Source of the DNA: Zelopaecilomyces penicillatus
Taxonomy: Eukaryota > Ascomycota > Sordariomycetes > Hypocreales > Pseudodiploosporaceae
Reading direction: 5' to 3'
Assembly (NCBI GenBank): GCA_005765155.1
Contig: VCCP01000006.1
Span: 12,501 to 76,500 of the forward strand
Length of the DNA: 64,000 nt
Shown here piece by piece: positions 1-10,475 of the stretch (position 1 is its first letter; every line of letters begins with the position of its first letter). The notes beneath the pieces are model-generated. The model had not been told where the DNA came from and ran no database searches. It was given only the letters and a program-made list of their open reading frames with translations. The translations under genes were made by a program, and so were the position numbers.

Positions 1-399
1 AATAATACTAGGATTATTTGGAATTATTTAAGAATTTCAAATAATATTTCTTTGGATTTCTAAGTATTCCAAATAATAAGAAAGGGAGGGGTATAAGGGA
101 TAAGCCCTTATTTTACTAGTCTAGCCCGATATAGCAGGTCAGGCTGTATAGGCTTCTGCAGTTCTGTGGGTGGTGTTGGTGTTGTTGTGTGTGTTGTTTT
201 CCCCTTATCAAAATATAAGATAGCTAGATTCCTAGTTGAATCCTGCTTTTTTTCTCCATCGGCAATTCAATCACTTCTTTCTTCTTTTCTACAGACTTCC
301 CTCTGGATAACTATTCGCTGCCTTTCTTCCACTGCTATCGCTACTAGCTTTAGTTATAACTTTATACTGCAAATTGCAATAATATCAAACCAAATGTTA
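1..399. repeat. AT-rich degenerate block at left edge
   Basis: This stretch is strongly AT-rich at its start and contains a perfect 12-bp inverted repeat (13-24 against 66-77, ATTATTTGGAAT). No coding potential that I recognise is present. It abuts the point near 400 where homology to the MDL1-type transporter stops, so it looks like inserted or rearranged repeat DNA. The family cannot be named from this fragment, which continues beyond the window. Confidence 0.4.
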
Positions 400-1250
400 A
401 TATAGCGACAGTCGCCATATCACCCACCCATCCCGTAGATGCATAAAAGCTTGCATTAACGAGTGCTTCTTTGCATCCAAGGGAAAATACATTACGGACT
501 TGTTTATTATATCGGTTAACCTCCTAGGCCTTTCCAACAAACGCCTGGCTAGTCTTGACACTTCCCAGTCGTTCTTCGGCTGTTTTTGTTAATGTCCCCA
601 TAGTCTTCTGCATCGCCTTGCTGACATTTCTCACAGCAAGACCATATATAACCGTGATAACAGCGACCGGGGGAAACATCAACAGTAAAAGTCCAGTCAG
701 CTTGGGGCTGGTCCACACCATAATAGAGAAACCAGCACCACTGACAAAGAGATTGCTCATACCATTACTCAAATTTTGTGTAATGGATTTTCCCACAATG
801 GCAGTGTCCAATGTCAGACGGGAGATGAGGTCTCCTACTCTGTCTGCATCAAAGAACTCGGCGTTTTGCATATAAATGCGCCGGTACAGCTGAGAGCATA
901 GCCTGGCCACCACCCTCTCCCCAATGACACGGAGCATTGTCATCGCTCCGAAATTCGCCAGGGCTCCAAATGACAAGATACCGGCTAGTCCAACAAGAAA
1001 CTGTGGGATCGTCAATCCTAGCAAGCGAGAATCTCCAGTGTTGCCTCTTGTGGCGACATCCAGAATCTGTCCGATAGAGTAAGGAACCGACATGGTGACA
1101 CCTGAGTAGATGGCCAGCAAGACAAAAGCTAATATTAACCACTTGAACTCTGGTCTGGCGATTTGTATGAGCCTCCATATCTCTCCCAGGCCACGATTGG
1201 TGTCTTTCCCATCCTTCGAGAGCTGGGAAGACATGTTCATGTGTGATGCT
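400..1250 (-). pseudogene. Broken MDL1-type mitochondrial ABC transporter (membrane domain only)
   Basis: On the minus strand an open frame from 1240 to 524 matches the N-terminal transmembrane half of mitochondrial half-size ABC exporters of the MDL1 (peptide exporter) family. It has the conserved run before the first helix (KDGKDTNRGLGEIWRLIQIA) and several hydrophobic helices. The frame ends at a TAG at 526-524, but family-like sequence resumes at once in the same frame (EVNRYNKQVRNVFSLG, then NASFYASTGWVGD) down to about 400, where similarity ends at the AT-rich block. The nucleotide-binding domain (Walker A, signature, Walker B) is absent. Upstream, a TGA lies ten codons before the first ATG, while possible leader-like sequence lies in other frames up to about 1680. 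I therefore call it a truncated pseudogene with at least one premature stop. The TAG fits a C-to-T change of a CAG codon. Confidence 0.75.
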
Positions 1251-2181
1251 TGGGCTGCTGGCTCCTTTCAAACTCTTGTCCGCCATTTTCTCCTTGATGT
1301 TGGTTACGCAACTCGTGCTTGGTAAGTCTCTCAGATCGATCGGTGGTCCCTGGCTCCACTCGTCGTCGCTGCTGAGGAAAGGTGGAAAACTGTTGTTGGC
1401 GATCAAGTCTAGGCAGGCGGTAGAAGTTTTGTTACACAGCTCGGTAAAGCGAGACGATGGCAATAAGTTGACATGACATTTGTATGGGGATACTGAATAT
1501 ACGGGCTTTTGGATATAGTGACTCCGGTACCATTGCGCAAATCCCAGGTTGGATGGTAGACTTGGGAAGCAGGTTACCGCTAAACTGTGGGAGAAACATA
1601 TCGGTGCTGTCAAGTCGGAGGCTAGCCGCTGGGGCAGTATCGCTCTGTGCAGCAGACCCAAAATCATTATGATAGATCAATCAACAGGCGCCGATTTTGT
1701 ATGGGATGATGAGGCGCATAATAATGATGTGAGACGCGTTTGCGGGGTGAGGAACCATGGTGCCTGACCGCAGCCTAGATATGAACAAATATAAATGCCT
1801 CGCCTTATTCCCTGTTAAGAGAATAAATTCTTGCTGTCCAAGGCTGTCTATGTAGATAACAGATGTTTTCTGTTGTTGGTCCTGAGGTTTTGCAGTTTAG
1901 GTGGGAAGTACTACTAGTAGTATTGATCTTTGTGTACGATGGCTGTACAGTAGAGGATGGACCCGCTTTTACGGATCGTCATCACATGACCAGTGCGTTC
2001 CCACAGCCAGAGTGCTGTTGAGTCATGACATCTTGGAACAATACACTCCAAAAACACCACCCTCAAAAGCGAGAAGTGTGAATACAGGTGCACCAACACG
2101 GTCAACAGCGCACAGGAAAATTCGCAAGAAAAGCCACAAAGTCGTGATTCACTATATGTGGCCTACTTGTCTTCCCTAACG
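1251..2181. other. Intergenic, no supported gene
   Basis: Only short unconserved open frames occur here on both strands. The part nearest the transporter remnant (to about 1680) may hold its decayed 5' end in shifted frames. Nothing else was recognised. Confidence 0.4.
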
Positions 2182-3187
2182 TTATCCAATCTTTTGAACC
2201 TCTCTTGCCACTGCAGCACTCAACGATTCCATGTCTGCTGAGCCAAGCCCAATGCTTTCGTTGTCCCATTTCTCATATAATGTCCCTCCTGTCGCCCAAA
2301 TCCGTCGGAGTGTTGCAACCGTTCCAAGCGGATTGCCTTCTTGTACTAGTCTCTGCTCTATGCCTTTCAGTTCTTGCAACGGTATTGTCCTCACTGCAAA
2401 TGTTGCTTCCAGCTGCCTTTCATACTCTTCAAGCACCTGCCTTGGTGATGCAACAAAGGATGATATCCGCCATATTCTCTCTGGGCATTCATCGCCGTGT
2501 TGCAATGCCGCAGCGACAGCTTTCCCAACACTGTTGGCAATATGTGTTAGTATGTAGTAGTATATCAGCTTGGGAAAACAATACACACTCGGGCATAGTA
2601 GTGAAGCCAATCAACCCTTCACCGTCAGAAATCAACGTCGCTTCTCTGGCTTTGATATCAAATCCGCCTAACGGACTTCCATTCTGTCCTCCATCCACCC
2701 ACATCTCAAAATATGGACCCACTACTACATACGTCACTCTCAACCGTTTTGTGTTCTCCCGGATGTACTTGCGTACTGAAAGTTTCATTTGATGTGGCTT
2801 TTCCTCTGCACTTTGTGGATTGTGCTCGATATCTGTTCCATATTCAGATGGGAAGAACCTCTGGATGCTGCTGGACTCCTCAGCTAGTCGAATCAGCTCC
2901 TTCTGTAACCCCAAAGCATTTCTTCCCAAACAGCTAATCACGGTATCAACATCATGATAGCACCTGGTTACATCAATGGAGTTGGCAATATCACCAATCA
3001 ACACGTCAACCCCAGCTGCCTTCCATTGATCAAGCAGGCCTGCTTTGGATAAAGCTGTTGCCTTTGATGTGAAAATGGAAATCTTGGCATTAGCTGGGTT
3101 GGTCTGAATTAGACCATCGGTGATGAACTTGCCAATGTTACCGGTGGCTCCGATAACAAGAATGTGCGTGGGCAATGACGAAGCCAT
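2182..3187 (-). CDS. NmrA-like / isoflavone reductase-like NAD(P)-binding protein
   Basis: Two exons (3187-2589 and 2530-2182) with a 58-nt intron give 315 residues, the usual size for this family. The N-terminus carries the Rossmann glycine motif GATGNIG (about residues 13-19), followed by the typical FFPSEYG segment of isoflavone-reductase-like and NmrA-like proteins. The exon junction restores the conserved DVGKAV motif, which supports the intron placement (donor GTGTGT, acceptor CAACAG). Such proteins are atypical short-chain dehydrogenases. Some reduce aromatic or secondary-metabolite substrates, others bind NAD(P) as redox sensors. The substrate cannot be read from sequence. It is divergent from the phosphotransferase gene at 3614, sharing a 426-bp intergenic region. 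Confidence 0.88.
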
Positions 3188-3613
3188 CCTTTTGGTTTAC
3201 CCTGGCTTTGTGCAGTATGGATGGATGATGAAGTCCAGTCCAGCCATGCATCGAACGCTCAATGATAAGACATGTATCCTTGCATGGGTTTGTGCGGGGT
3301 AAAGCCTCTTTCGGCGAATGGCGTCATCGCTTCGATTCGTCTGTACGCATTGGCGTTCAGAGACCACGTGTTGTTGAAATGTATGTTATTAATGCAGGGA
3401 GATTGCTATCTCAACGACAGTTCAACAGCCACTCGGAGATAAATGAGTGGGAGGAAAGCTGCCGATTGGCTGTCCATTTCGTTGAATTTAACGGGTTTCA
3501 TCTTTTCTTCCATCTTTGGCATCTTTTGCATTGCATTATTGTATTGCTTGGCCACCAAGTCGCCGTTGTTGTTTCTCTCCAGCATTTAGTCCACGTGGTT
3601 CCCTTTGCTCCCA
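3188..3613. promoter_or_regulatory. Divergent intergenic region of reductase and phosphotransferase genes
   Basis: These 426 bases separate the start codons of two divergently transcribed genes and must hold both promoters. No specific operator or TATA element stood out. Assignment as regulatory is inference from gene orientation. Confidence 0.4.
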
Positions 3614-4861
3614 ATGCCTGTCACCATTGAGCCCAGTCATGTTGCCAGAGTCATGACAGCATGGATTGGCCTGGAGCTAATATCATGCACGGAGCTGCAG
3701 ACGCTGTGGGCTGGCTACGGCCATATTTGCGCCATTCAAGCGCGTCATTCTGCCCCTGACACGGCATCGCCACAACTTGTCAATTTCATTTTGCCACCAC
3801 TCGCTCGGCAAGGAGAAACTCTATCACTGATACTAAAGATTATCTCTCCTCCGACCCAGTATGACGGCGACGACGAAGGTCATCTACGCAAGATGCTCAG
3901 CTATGAAGTCGAGCAGTACTTGTATGAGGAGATTGCTCCGCGACTTGATGGGGACATTGCATTAGCGAAACCTGTTGCCTCTACACGGCGTATGAGGGAC
4001 AAGGCCAAGGCAGATGGACTTGAAAACGTGACAGCGATTCTAATGACGGATTTACGTGAAGAATTTCCTGTTGCGGGGGACAAGCGATCTACACTGACCT
4101 CTCGCCAAGTTCACTCCGCACTTGAATGGTTGGCTAAATTCCATCGCAGTTCATGGCATGTTCTGCCTCGGCCGCTGGACAATTTTATTTTGCCACCACT
4201 TGAGGAGGCCGAAAGAAGGGAACGTGGTTTGCAATTGAGTGGTGACGGCCTATGGTTGAACGGGGGTTACACTTACTTGGCAACGAGACGAAAAGAGTAT
4301 CACCAACTCGCTGAGGACAACGCTTCTGAGTGGACCAATGCCTTTTGCACGCCCATCAAAGGCTCACAGCGAGCATCAATCGCCGAGGATGTTGCAAAGT
4401 TTCTGACACCAGTAGGCAGACCCTTTGAGACGTACATCCATGGAGACGTCAAATCGGAAAATCTCTTCTCCACAATTTTAGGTGATCAAGTCGCTTTCTT
4501 CGACTTCCAGTACGCTGGGCTTGGGTTGGGAGTGTGTGACCTCGCCAAGTTATTCACCTGCTCAGTTCCCTTGGACATGCTCATTTCTTCTCGGGTCATC
4601 CCAACCAAACTTGAGATGGGACAGGGAGAGCGCGCCTTGCTGGAAGTATATCGAAGTGTACTTTTGTCAAAGAAGCTTCAAGGACAACCCCGGGATTATG
4701 AATGGAGTACATTCGTCCGTCACTGGGAAACTGCGCTTGTGGACTGGTGTCGGTTTCAAGCTTCGTGGGGGTTTTGGGGAAACACTCGATGGCTTCAGGC
4801 AAGAGTTCGATCTATCCTTGACGACAAGACGTGGCGGGAGTGGCTACATGTGCAGATGTAG
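3614..4861 (+). CDS. CHK/APH-like small-molecule phosphotransferase
   Basis: A single-exon gene of 415 residues, taking the ATG at 3614; the frame is open from a TTG nine bases earlier. It belongs to the aminoglycoside phosphotransferase/choline kinase-like superfamily, probably the CHK/ecdysteroid-kinase-like branch. The Brenner motif HGD lies at about 276-278 with N283 (HGDVKSENLF), followed by the metal-binding D297 in DFQY. Further upstream ILMTDL and LAKFHR fit the hinge and helix of this fold. These enzymes phosphorylate small hydroxylated compounds using ATP, but the substrate is unknown. The neighbouring divergent NmrA-like reductase may be co-regulated; that is inference only. A short stretch encoding NFILPPL occurs twice in the gene. 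Confidence 0.8.
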   Translation: MPVTIEPSHVARVMTAWIGLELISCTELQTLWAGYGHICAIQARHSAPDTASPQLVNFILPPLARQGETLSLILKIISPPTQYDGDDEGHLRKMLSYEVEQYLYEEIAPRLDGDIALAKPVASTRRMRDKAKADGLENVTAILMTDLREEFPVAGDKRSTLTSRQVHSALEWLAKFHRSSWHVLPRPLDNFILPPLEEAERRERGLQLSGDGLWLNGGYTYLATRRKEYHQLAEDNASEWTNAFCTPIKGSQRASIAEDVAKFLTPVGRPFETYIHGDVKSENLFSTILGDQVAFFDFQYAGLGLGVCDLAKLFTCSVPLDMLISSRVIPTKLEMGQGERALLEVYRSVLLSKKLQGQPRDYEWSTFVRHWETALVDWCRFQASWGFWGNTRWLQARVRSILDDKTWREWLHVQM

Positions 4862-6686
4862 TCAAATTTGGGCTGGTGTTGGTTGCCATTCACCTCGACG
4901 ACACTATGTGGTAAGAATGATATGTTGAAATGCATGCTGCATCGCGTCGGTTATTTTTTTTTTAACAAGCCAACCCGACTGGCACTGGATGGTGGCAACC
5001 CCAGTCTATCACTCAACAGGTGATCCCACACACAAAGCAGCCTGGGGTAGCCCGGCTTCACGACATGATAACAAGTTTCAATCATTGCTCATAATGCATT
5101 GTCCCCGTGCTCGCTGTTGCGACTGATTAACGTGTCTGAATTATATAAATGAATGGTGTACTAGCCTATAAACACCTTGGAGAGGATATGCGCAAGTTAT
5201 CACATCCTTTCACAATGGTCGTTTGCACAATGGCAAAACGAAACACACGCAATGTCCAGCTGCCCAAGAACTCAGTCATGCGGCGTGCACTCTCTGCACG
5301 TATGTTCCAAAACAGCTCTACTAGTGGATATTGTGAGTAAATGAGCTGGGTGCAGCTAGATGGAATAGCCGTGAGCCTTCCTTCACCAGTCATTTTCGGG
5401 CCAGCCGACTTGCATGTAACAGTCTGTGACACAACGGAGAGGAATAACACAGAGAGAATATCGCGGCCCATTCAAGCATGTGGAGGTCGCCGATCTCGGG
5501 CCTCCTGTACAGATGGTGTGTTATGTTCCCTGGGCACATGCATCAATTTATCAGCCCAGCCCCAGAAAAGCAAGGCAGAGGACATATAGGATTTAAGCCA
5601 TAATGCTCGCCGTGAAGTATGGTGAATTCGGGAGACAATCCGGAGAGCGTTGCACATATTGACTGTAATCACACACTTGTGTATCAAATCTTTGCATCTG
5701 ATCCCACCACCCTCAGGGCAGTATCCGGGATGAGCACATATATTGTGCATTACTGGTTGGCTGATGGTGTAACCTGCCATCTGAAAAGCTGTGCTGAAGG
5801 TAATAAAATGTTGGTGGGAATCCATGTGTAGCAAATCCGGCCTTGAGGGAACCAAGCAACAACTCCCATATTGCTGAGCTGGCCTGAGAAGATTGGCAAT
5901 GTCGTGTTGTCCATGGTTGAAGCACTCGCGTCGCCGGTATTCTCTCCGGCTCGAATTACATCCTTGTTCCTCATAACGCTTGTCATGAGGTGGCTGTAGT
6001 CGAATAGCTTTTACATCTTTCTTCTGCGTCGCTCTCAGAAAAGAACTAAGCAAGGCTGATGGTTGGTTGAAGAATGTCATAACAAGTCCACTTCCAAGCA
6101 GTTTCGTGATGTTGCAACATCTCCAAGCGATCTCCCAGCTCAAAATCATCGTGTATTGTTTCGCAAATATCGATGGGGGGTTGGGTCGCTTCGAGGGGGC
6201 AAGGCTGGGAGGTGTCGATTCGCTTCTGGCGCGGAGATGTGAGACTACAGCGTAGCCAATGATATCGCTGTCTGTTAGTTCACATCCCCCCTCCTCGGGT
6301 TTGGTTGGGCAGAACTGTCTCGAAGACAGCGCGAAATAAGTGACTGGAGGATTCTTTTAGCTCTAAGTGATTGAACTTCATCACACATATCCTGCAAACT
6401 CATTTCAAAGCATATCCGGTGTGTGATGGGTAAGTTGTCGTGACAAATAGTGTTGCCCAACTATACGTACAAATGGGATGTTGGAGGGCAACGAACTGCA
6501 CTTGCTCGTTCGTTAGAGTTTGCTCTACACTGAGTCTAACACCAGCTCGCTGCTAGGAATAGCGCAAGTATTGTGCATAAACAATACCTTGGGAAAGGGC
6601 ACTTGATTCCTGCTGGACTTGAATGGTGGAAACCAGAGTGATGAGTTGGCTCGTTTGCAGGCGGGCATGAGGAGTTATTATCCTGC
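4862..6686. other. Gene-poor stretch before the retrotransposon
   Basis: Several open frames of 60-225 codons exist here, the longest at 5472-6149 on the minus strand. None shows a family motif, and hydrophobic stretches switch between frames, as in a decayed gene. I find no gene I can support. The right boundary is the first copy of the retrotransposon target-site duplication. Confidence 0.35.
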
Positions 6687-6701
6687 ATAAAATACACATA
6701 A
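6687..6701. repeat. Target-site duplication, left copy
   Basis: The 15-mer ATAAAATACACATAA here is repeated exactly at 8139-8153. The two copies bracket the non-LTR retrotransposon fragment, as expected for target-primed reverse transcription. Confidence 0.85.
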
Positions 6702-6713
6702 CCCAAGGAGAGA

Positions 6714-7255
6714 AGCTATTACTCGAGACCAACATACTACTCAGCCATCATTGGCTGGGAGAGAGAACCCCCACAGAGGCCCTTCTACACTGGTGGAGGG
6801 AACGATGGCTAGCGAAGAAGTCGCGAACTAGCTGCGCCGCAGCAACGCAGCCCATAGCCCTAAGCTGGAAGACACTAAGGAAGTATGATAGCCTCACTAA
6901 AGCAGAGAGCTCGCTGCTCATTCAGATCAGAACCGAAAGGATCGGGCTAAAAGCGTTCCTCCATCACCGTATGGTCCCTACATGCCCCACGCCGCTATGT
7001 AGCTGCGCCGACGGGGGGAGGGAGACAGCAGAACACCTAGCCCTATGGTGCCGGGATGTCCCAGAACAACTCCACCGGAGCCTCAGACAGAAGATCACAC
7101 CACTCCAGAGCAGGACTGACTGGATCAGCGCACTCGCTGCGCCATCCACAGCAAAGGAAATCACACGATGGATAATGAGGCTGGAAAGGCTACAGGAATA
7201 CAACCTGGCGCTACGAATACAGGACGCCGAAGACGACACAACAGCAGCGAGATAG
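6714..7255 (+). pseudogene. C-terminal remnant of LINE polyprotein (RNase H/zinc knuckle end)
   Basis: One frame stays open from the left end of the element to the TAG at 7253-7255. It contains LLHWWRERWLAKK, then SSLLIQIRTERIGLKAFLH, then a cysteine/histidine cluster (CPTPLCSC, GRETAEHLALWC). This C-x-C...H-x-x-x-C pattern after a short linker is typical of the end of fungal LINE ORF2 proteins. The reverse transcriptase and endonuclease domains are missing because the element is 5'-truncated, so the product cannot be functional. There is no start codon belonging to the original gene. Confidence 0.75.
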
Positions 7256-8078
7256 CAGGGGCGCCGCGGCGCTTCAATTTAGGGGTATCTACAAACGACT
7301 ATATGCCCGCCTCAGCGGGGTAGCAGCGACCTCAGTCCGAGTCCTCCTCCGAGTCACATAAGTCCACAAGGACGACTTACTGGCAACAATACTGGTTTTG
7401 CGTACCACAAGAGTTAGACACGCAGGCGCAGCGAGGGCGCAACCTGTCGCCAGACTAGGGGGGGGGGGGGGGGGGGGCAGGGAAGAAAGGAAGGAAGGAC
7501 CTACCTGTCAGAGCGGCTTGAGGAAGGAAGGAAGGAAGGAAGGAAGAAGAAGGGAAGGAACGAGGTTTATATAGTGAGGGCGGTGAGGCCAAGCTGCGGC
7601 AGAATTGCGCAGATCACCGGCAGCTGCCAACAGTGTTGGGAGTTGAAGCTATCACGACAACGCCTCGAGGCAGCAGCGACATCACCAACAACTACCACAA
7701 CGAGCCCAGGGACGGAATTCCACAGAAGCCGGCAGAAGCCAGGCGAATCCCGTACCCATCCGACCACCCAAAAACATCAGAAACGGGAGGACGAAGCGAT
7801 ATAGCTGCTACAAACAGTTATAACACAAATACTAACCCGGCCATATAGGCCGGTCCTACTAACCCCCAGCCTTATGGCTCCGATATAGCAGACGCATAGG
7901 CATCGCATCTAACACGCCGATTCCCCGTCAGCCACCAGATACGGAGGTGAGATCCGTTATGTACAGGAGGCAAAGACCAACGCTGCGATAACGCAGAGAG
8001 AGCATAACATAGTTAAAAAGAGGATAGGGGTTTTCATCTGTTTTTCCCCCCTATCTATTAAATAGAGAGGGACTGCTT

Positions 8079-8117
8079 ACCCTATATAGGGTCTAGCCTA
8101 GAATATATATAGGCTAG
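8079..8117 (+). other. Tandem hairpins at the 3' end of the LINE
   Basis: A perfect 14-bp palindrome (8079-8092, ACCCTATATAGGGT) is followed directly by an 8-bp stem (8093-8100 with 8110-8117) around a 9-base loop. They lie about 20 bases before the AAT/TAA-rich tail and target-site duplication. Position and structure fit a 3' recognition element for the reverse transcriptase; that role is inferred. Confidence 0.5.
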
Positions 8118-8138
8118 TACAGTGTAAGATTAATAATA

Positions 8139-8153
8139 ATAAAATACACATAA
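8139..8153. repeat. Target-site duplication, right copy
   Basis: Exact second copy of the 15-mer at 6687-6701, directly after the AAT/TAA-rich tail of the LINE fragment. Confidence 0.85.
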
Positions 8154-10305
8154 AGGACCAATTGCTCGGAGAATTCCATCAGTCAATTGGATTGCCACAC
8201 CGACTAATAAAATAGTTACAAGTCGTTTTCAATGTCGACATCCGAATGTAGAGTGATTCCTGACCAGTGGTCGTCGTTATCATGGCGGCTGGGGTGGACA
8301 TAGCGCCGGACTACCACATATTGTACATAACATTCTCCCGTTGGTGGGCTTGTTCAAGCAAGAGACATAATAGACCGCTAAATGAAATGAATAATGGTCT
8401 CGGCATTGTGCGAATGGACAGGTACTGAGAAAGAAGTAACATGACGGTTGGCGAATGCGTCTTTTGGACTTGAGTGAAATGTTCCGAACAAAAGCATGTT
8501 GTGACTCTTGTGACTCTGCCTGGCCAACTCGTACAACTTCACTGAGACACATTTTCAAAGAGGTCAGCATTAAGGACACGGGACGTAAATTTGCACACCT
8601 CCAACTTGAGGCGGGGGTCATGCATTGCTAAGCCGTAGCTCGATATTGTAACAGCCGGATCGCTTGCAAGCCGTGTACTAAAATAAAATGTAACGGCACT
8701 GGTGGACGATCTAAAAGAATGGCGGCTGACATAGTGGGTCTTTCGAGTTGTGGGGAGAGACTAATGTACGTGAGCCGTGTCCGATACCTACGTGTTCATG
8801 TACTCAAACTAACGGGTGGCCAACAAGGTACAGTTGGGGAAAAAGAAAGCAAGGCTGATGATGTCTTGTACTTGGTAGGAGAAAAACGTGGGAAATTGGC
8901 TGGGACGGGCTGGAGCCCCACCTTTCTGTCTAAGGCTTTCTTCCACTTGGTTGTGATGCTGTTGTTTTTGTTGTTGTTTCAATTGGCAAGACTTGCAAAC
9001 GGGACAGAATCGAGTTGTGGTTTTGACATCGACAATTGATTTCAGATATGTCTAATTGTGATGAATTCCTACAGCATCTTTTTTCTCTTCACGAATTTAC
9101 AGTGATAAATTGGAGTTGCCTCTACCAAGAGGAATATTCTCATTGCCTCGATTAGTTACCAGTGGCGAGAAGGAATACGATAGGGAAAAAGAAAACTAAA
9201 AAAAGCTTGTATAGGGTAATATTCGTCAAAGTTACATGTGCTTCAGAGGAAAGTTCCGTTCTGCATAGGGGGCTGACACGACAGTATGTCTCTTCTGTTC
9301 CACCAGCTTGCCCAGAGAACAACGGGTTTCGCCCACTCTAACCTACTATGTACACCGGCTGTAAAACTCCATGATGGATTTGCCACACGTATGGATCCGT
9401 GGCCGATTGCTTTCTTTTGCTGCTGGTCGTTGGCGCCTGAGCCGGGCTTGGTTTATGTGTACAATTACATGAAGTGCGTGAGACGGGTGATCTCTATCTC
9501 GGTCGACCCCGCTTGTCCCGCGAAGTTGGCGGCTCCGAAGGGTATTGTGCAGTCGAAAAGTGAGACAGCAATTACCCAGTCAAGGCAACATACCAACGAC
9601 CTAATACTCCAGCCAATGGGAATTCTTCGACGGGCGTTCGCCATGAAAGTTTACGCCACCAGGACGGCTCTCTTTTGGGGTATGAGTGAAATTGATGATG
9701 ATGGGGTACGGTAAACCCTCATGAAATCCGCTTACTTGACGGTCAAACAGCATGAGACAACACTAGTACTCCCATTTCCGGGTCTCCCTTTGGCCGCATT
9801 CTTGGGGATGTCGGGCAGTGGATCTGTTTGGCGTAAGCCGACCTCATACTATGGTTGTTTGTGCGTGTGGCTTCGGTTTACCGCTATATGCTGTGAGTCT
9901 GAGAAGTAGTAATCGTCTTGAAGGAAAGCCATGGCGTTGTCCCATATCAAGGCTTCCCAAGTGTATTGATAGAAAAGACTACGCAATGATAGACAATGGT
10001 TGTAGACATGATGGTACTCGAGTGACTGTAGATTTGTGTGGTCTGTAAGTAAGATTGTACGCTGGTAAGAGCGAGAAGGTTTGCAATTTCCATGTGCAAT
10101 GGGATGGCAACGAATACAATGTCACAACGGGTAACGGGGCCACATCCAAAGCAGGTCCACTGCAGGGACCTAGTACACCTCGACATGGGGAGTAAGACAT
10201 TCACGCGCAGTCTTGCTATGGGGCCTCCTTTTGGGAGCAATTGGTCGGTGTACAACGTACAGTATATCCTTTCTTTTCAGGAGGCAGATGGGCGAGTCCG
10301 TTGTG
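8154..10305. other. Intergenic, no supported gene
   Basis: The longest open frame is 142 codons with an ATG at 9286 (plus strand). It has no signal peptide, domain or motif I recognise and is not convincing. No RNA gene was seen. The last few hundred bases presumably include the promoter of the Kex2-repeat gene. Confidence 0.35.
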
Positions 10306-10313
10306 TATATAAG
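10306..10313 (+). promoter_or_regulatory. TATA box of the Kex2-repeat gene
   Basis: TATATAAG lies about 165 bases before the start codon at 10476. It is followed by a CA/CT-rich leader (about 10335-10385), the arrangement often seen in strongly expressed fungal secreted-protein genes. Confidence 0.5.
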
Positions 10314-10475
10314 AGTGCTGCGGCATTGCTCCAAAATCAATCTTCACCCACACACACTCACTCAGTCACTCACTTACTCACCTCACCAACTTTTTACACT
10401 CTTTAATCAATACATCTCCGGGTCACTCCTCGATAATCTTACTTCTCGCAATTCGCAACATTAATCACCTTCAAA

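Larger units (their letters stand above)
6702..8138 (+). mobile_element. 5'-truncated non-LTR retrotransposon (LINE, Tad1/I-like)
   Basis: A 1.4-kb fragment bounded by a perfect 15-bp duplication. Its left end starts in the middle of coding sequence, the normal 5' truncation of a LINE. The coding part runs to 7255 and is the C-terminal end of a reverse transcriptase/RNase H polyprotein. A long 3' region follows, with a 20-base G run (7458-7477), GGAA-rich tracts (about 7485-7560), hairpins at 7837-7853, 8079-8092 and 8093-8117, and an AAT/TAA-rich tail. The exact flanking duplication argues for a recent insertion. Family assignment to Tad1/I-like elements is from the zinc-knuckle-like C-terminus, not from a search. 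Confidence 0.82.

Noticed and set aside
849..1667. 272-codon minus-strand frame upstream of and overlapping the transporter remnant
   Set aside because: The 3' half overlaps the true transporter frame in a different phase. The 5' half may be decayed leader sequence but is not a gene by itself.
5472..6149. 225-codon minus-strand frame
   Set aside because: No motif; hydrophobic segments move between frames, consistent with chance or a decayed gene. Not supportable as a CDS.
9286..9714. 142-codon ATG-initiated plus-strand frame
   Set aside because: No signal peptide, domain or plausible neighbour context; composition not gene-like.
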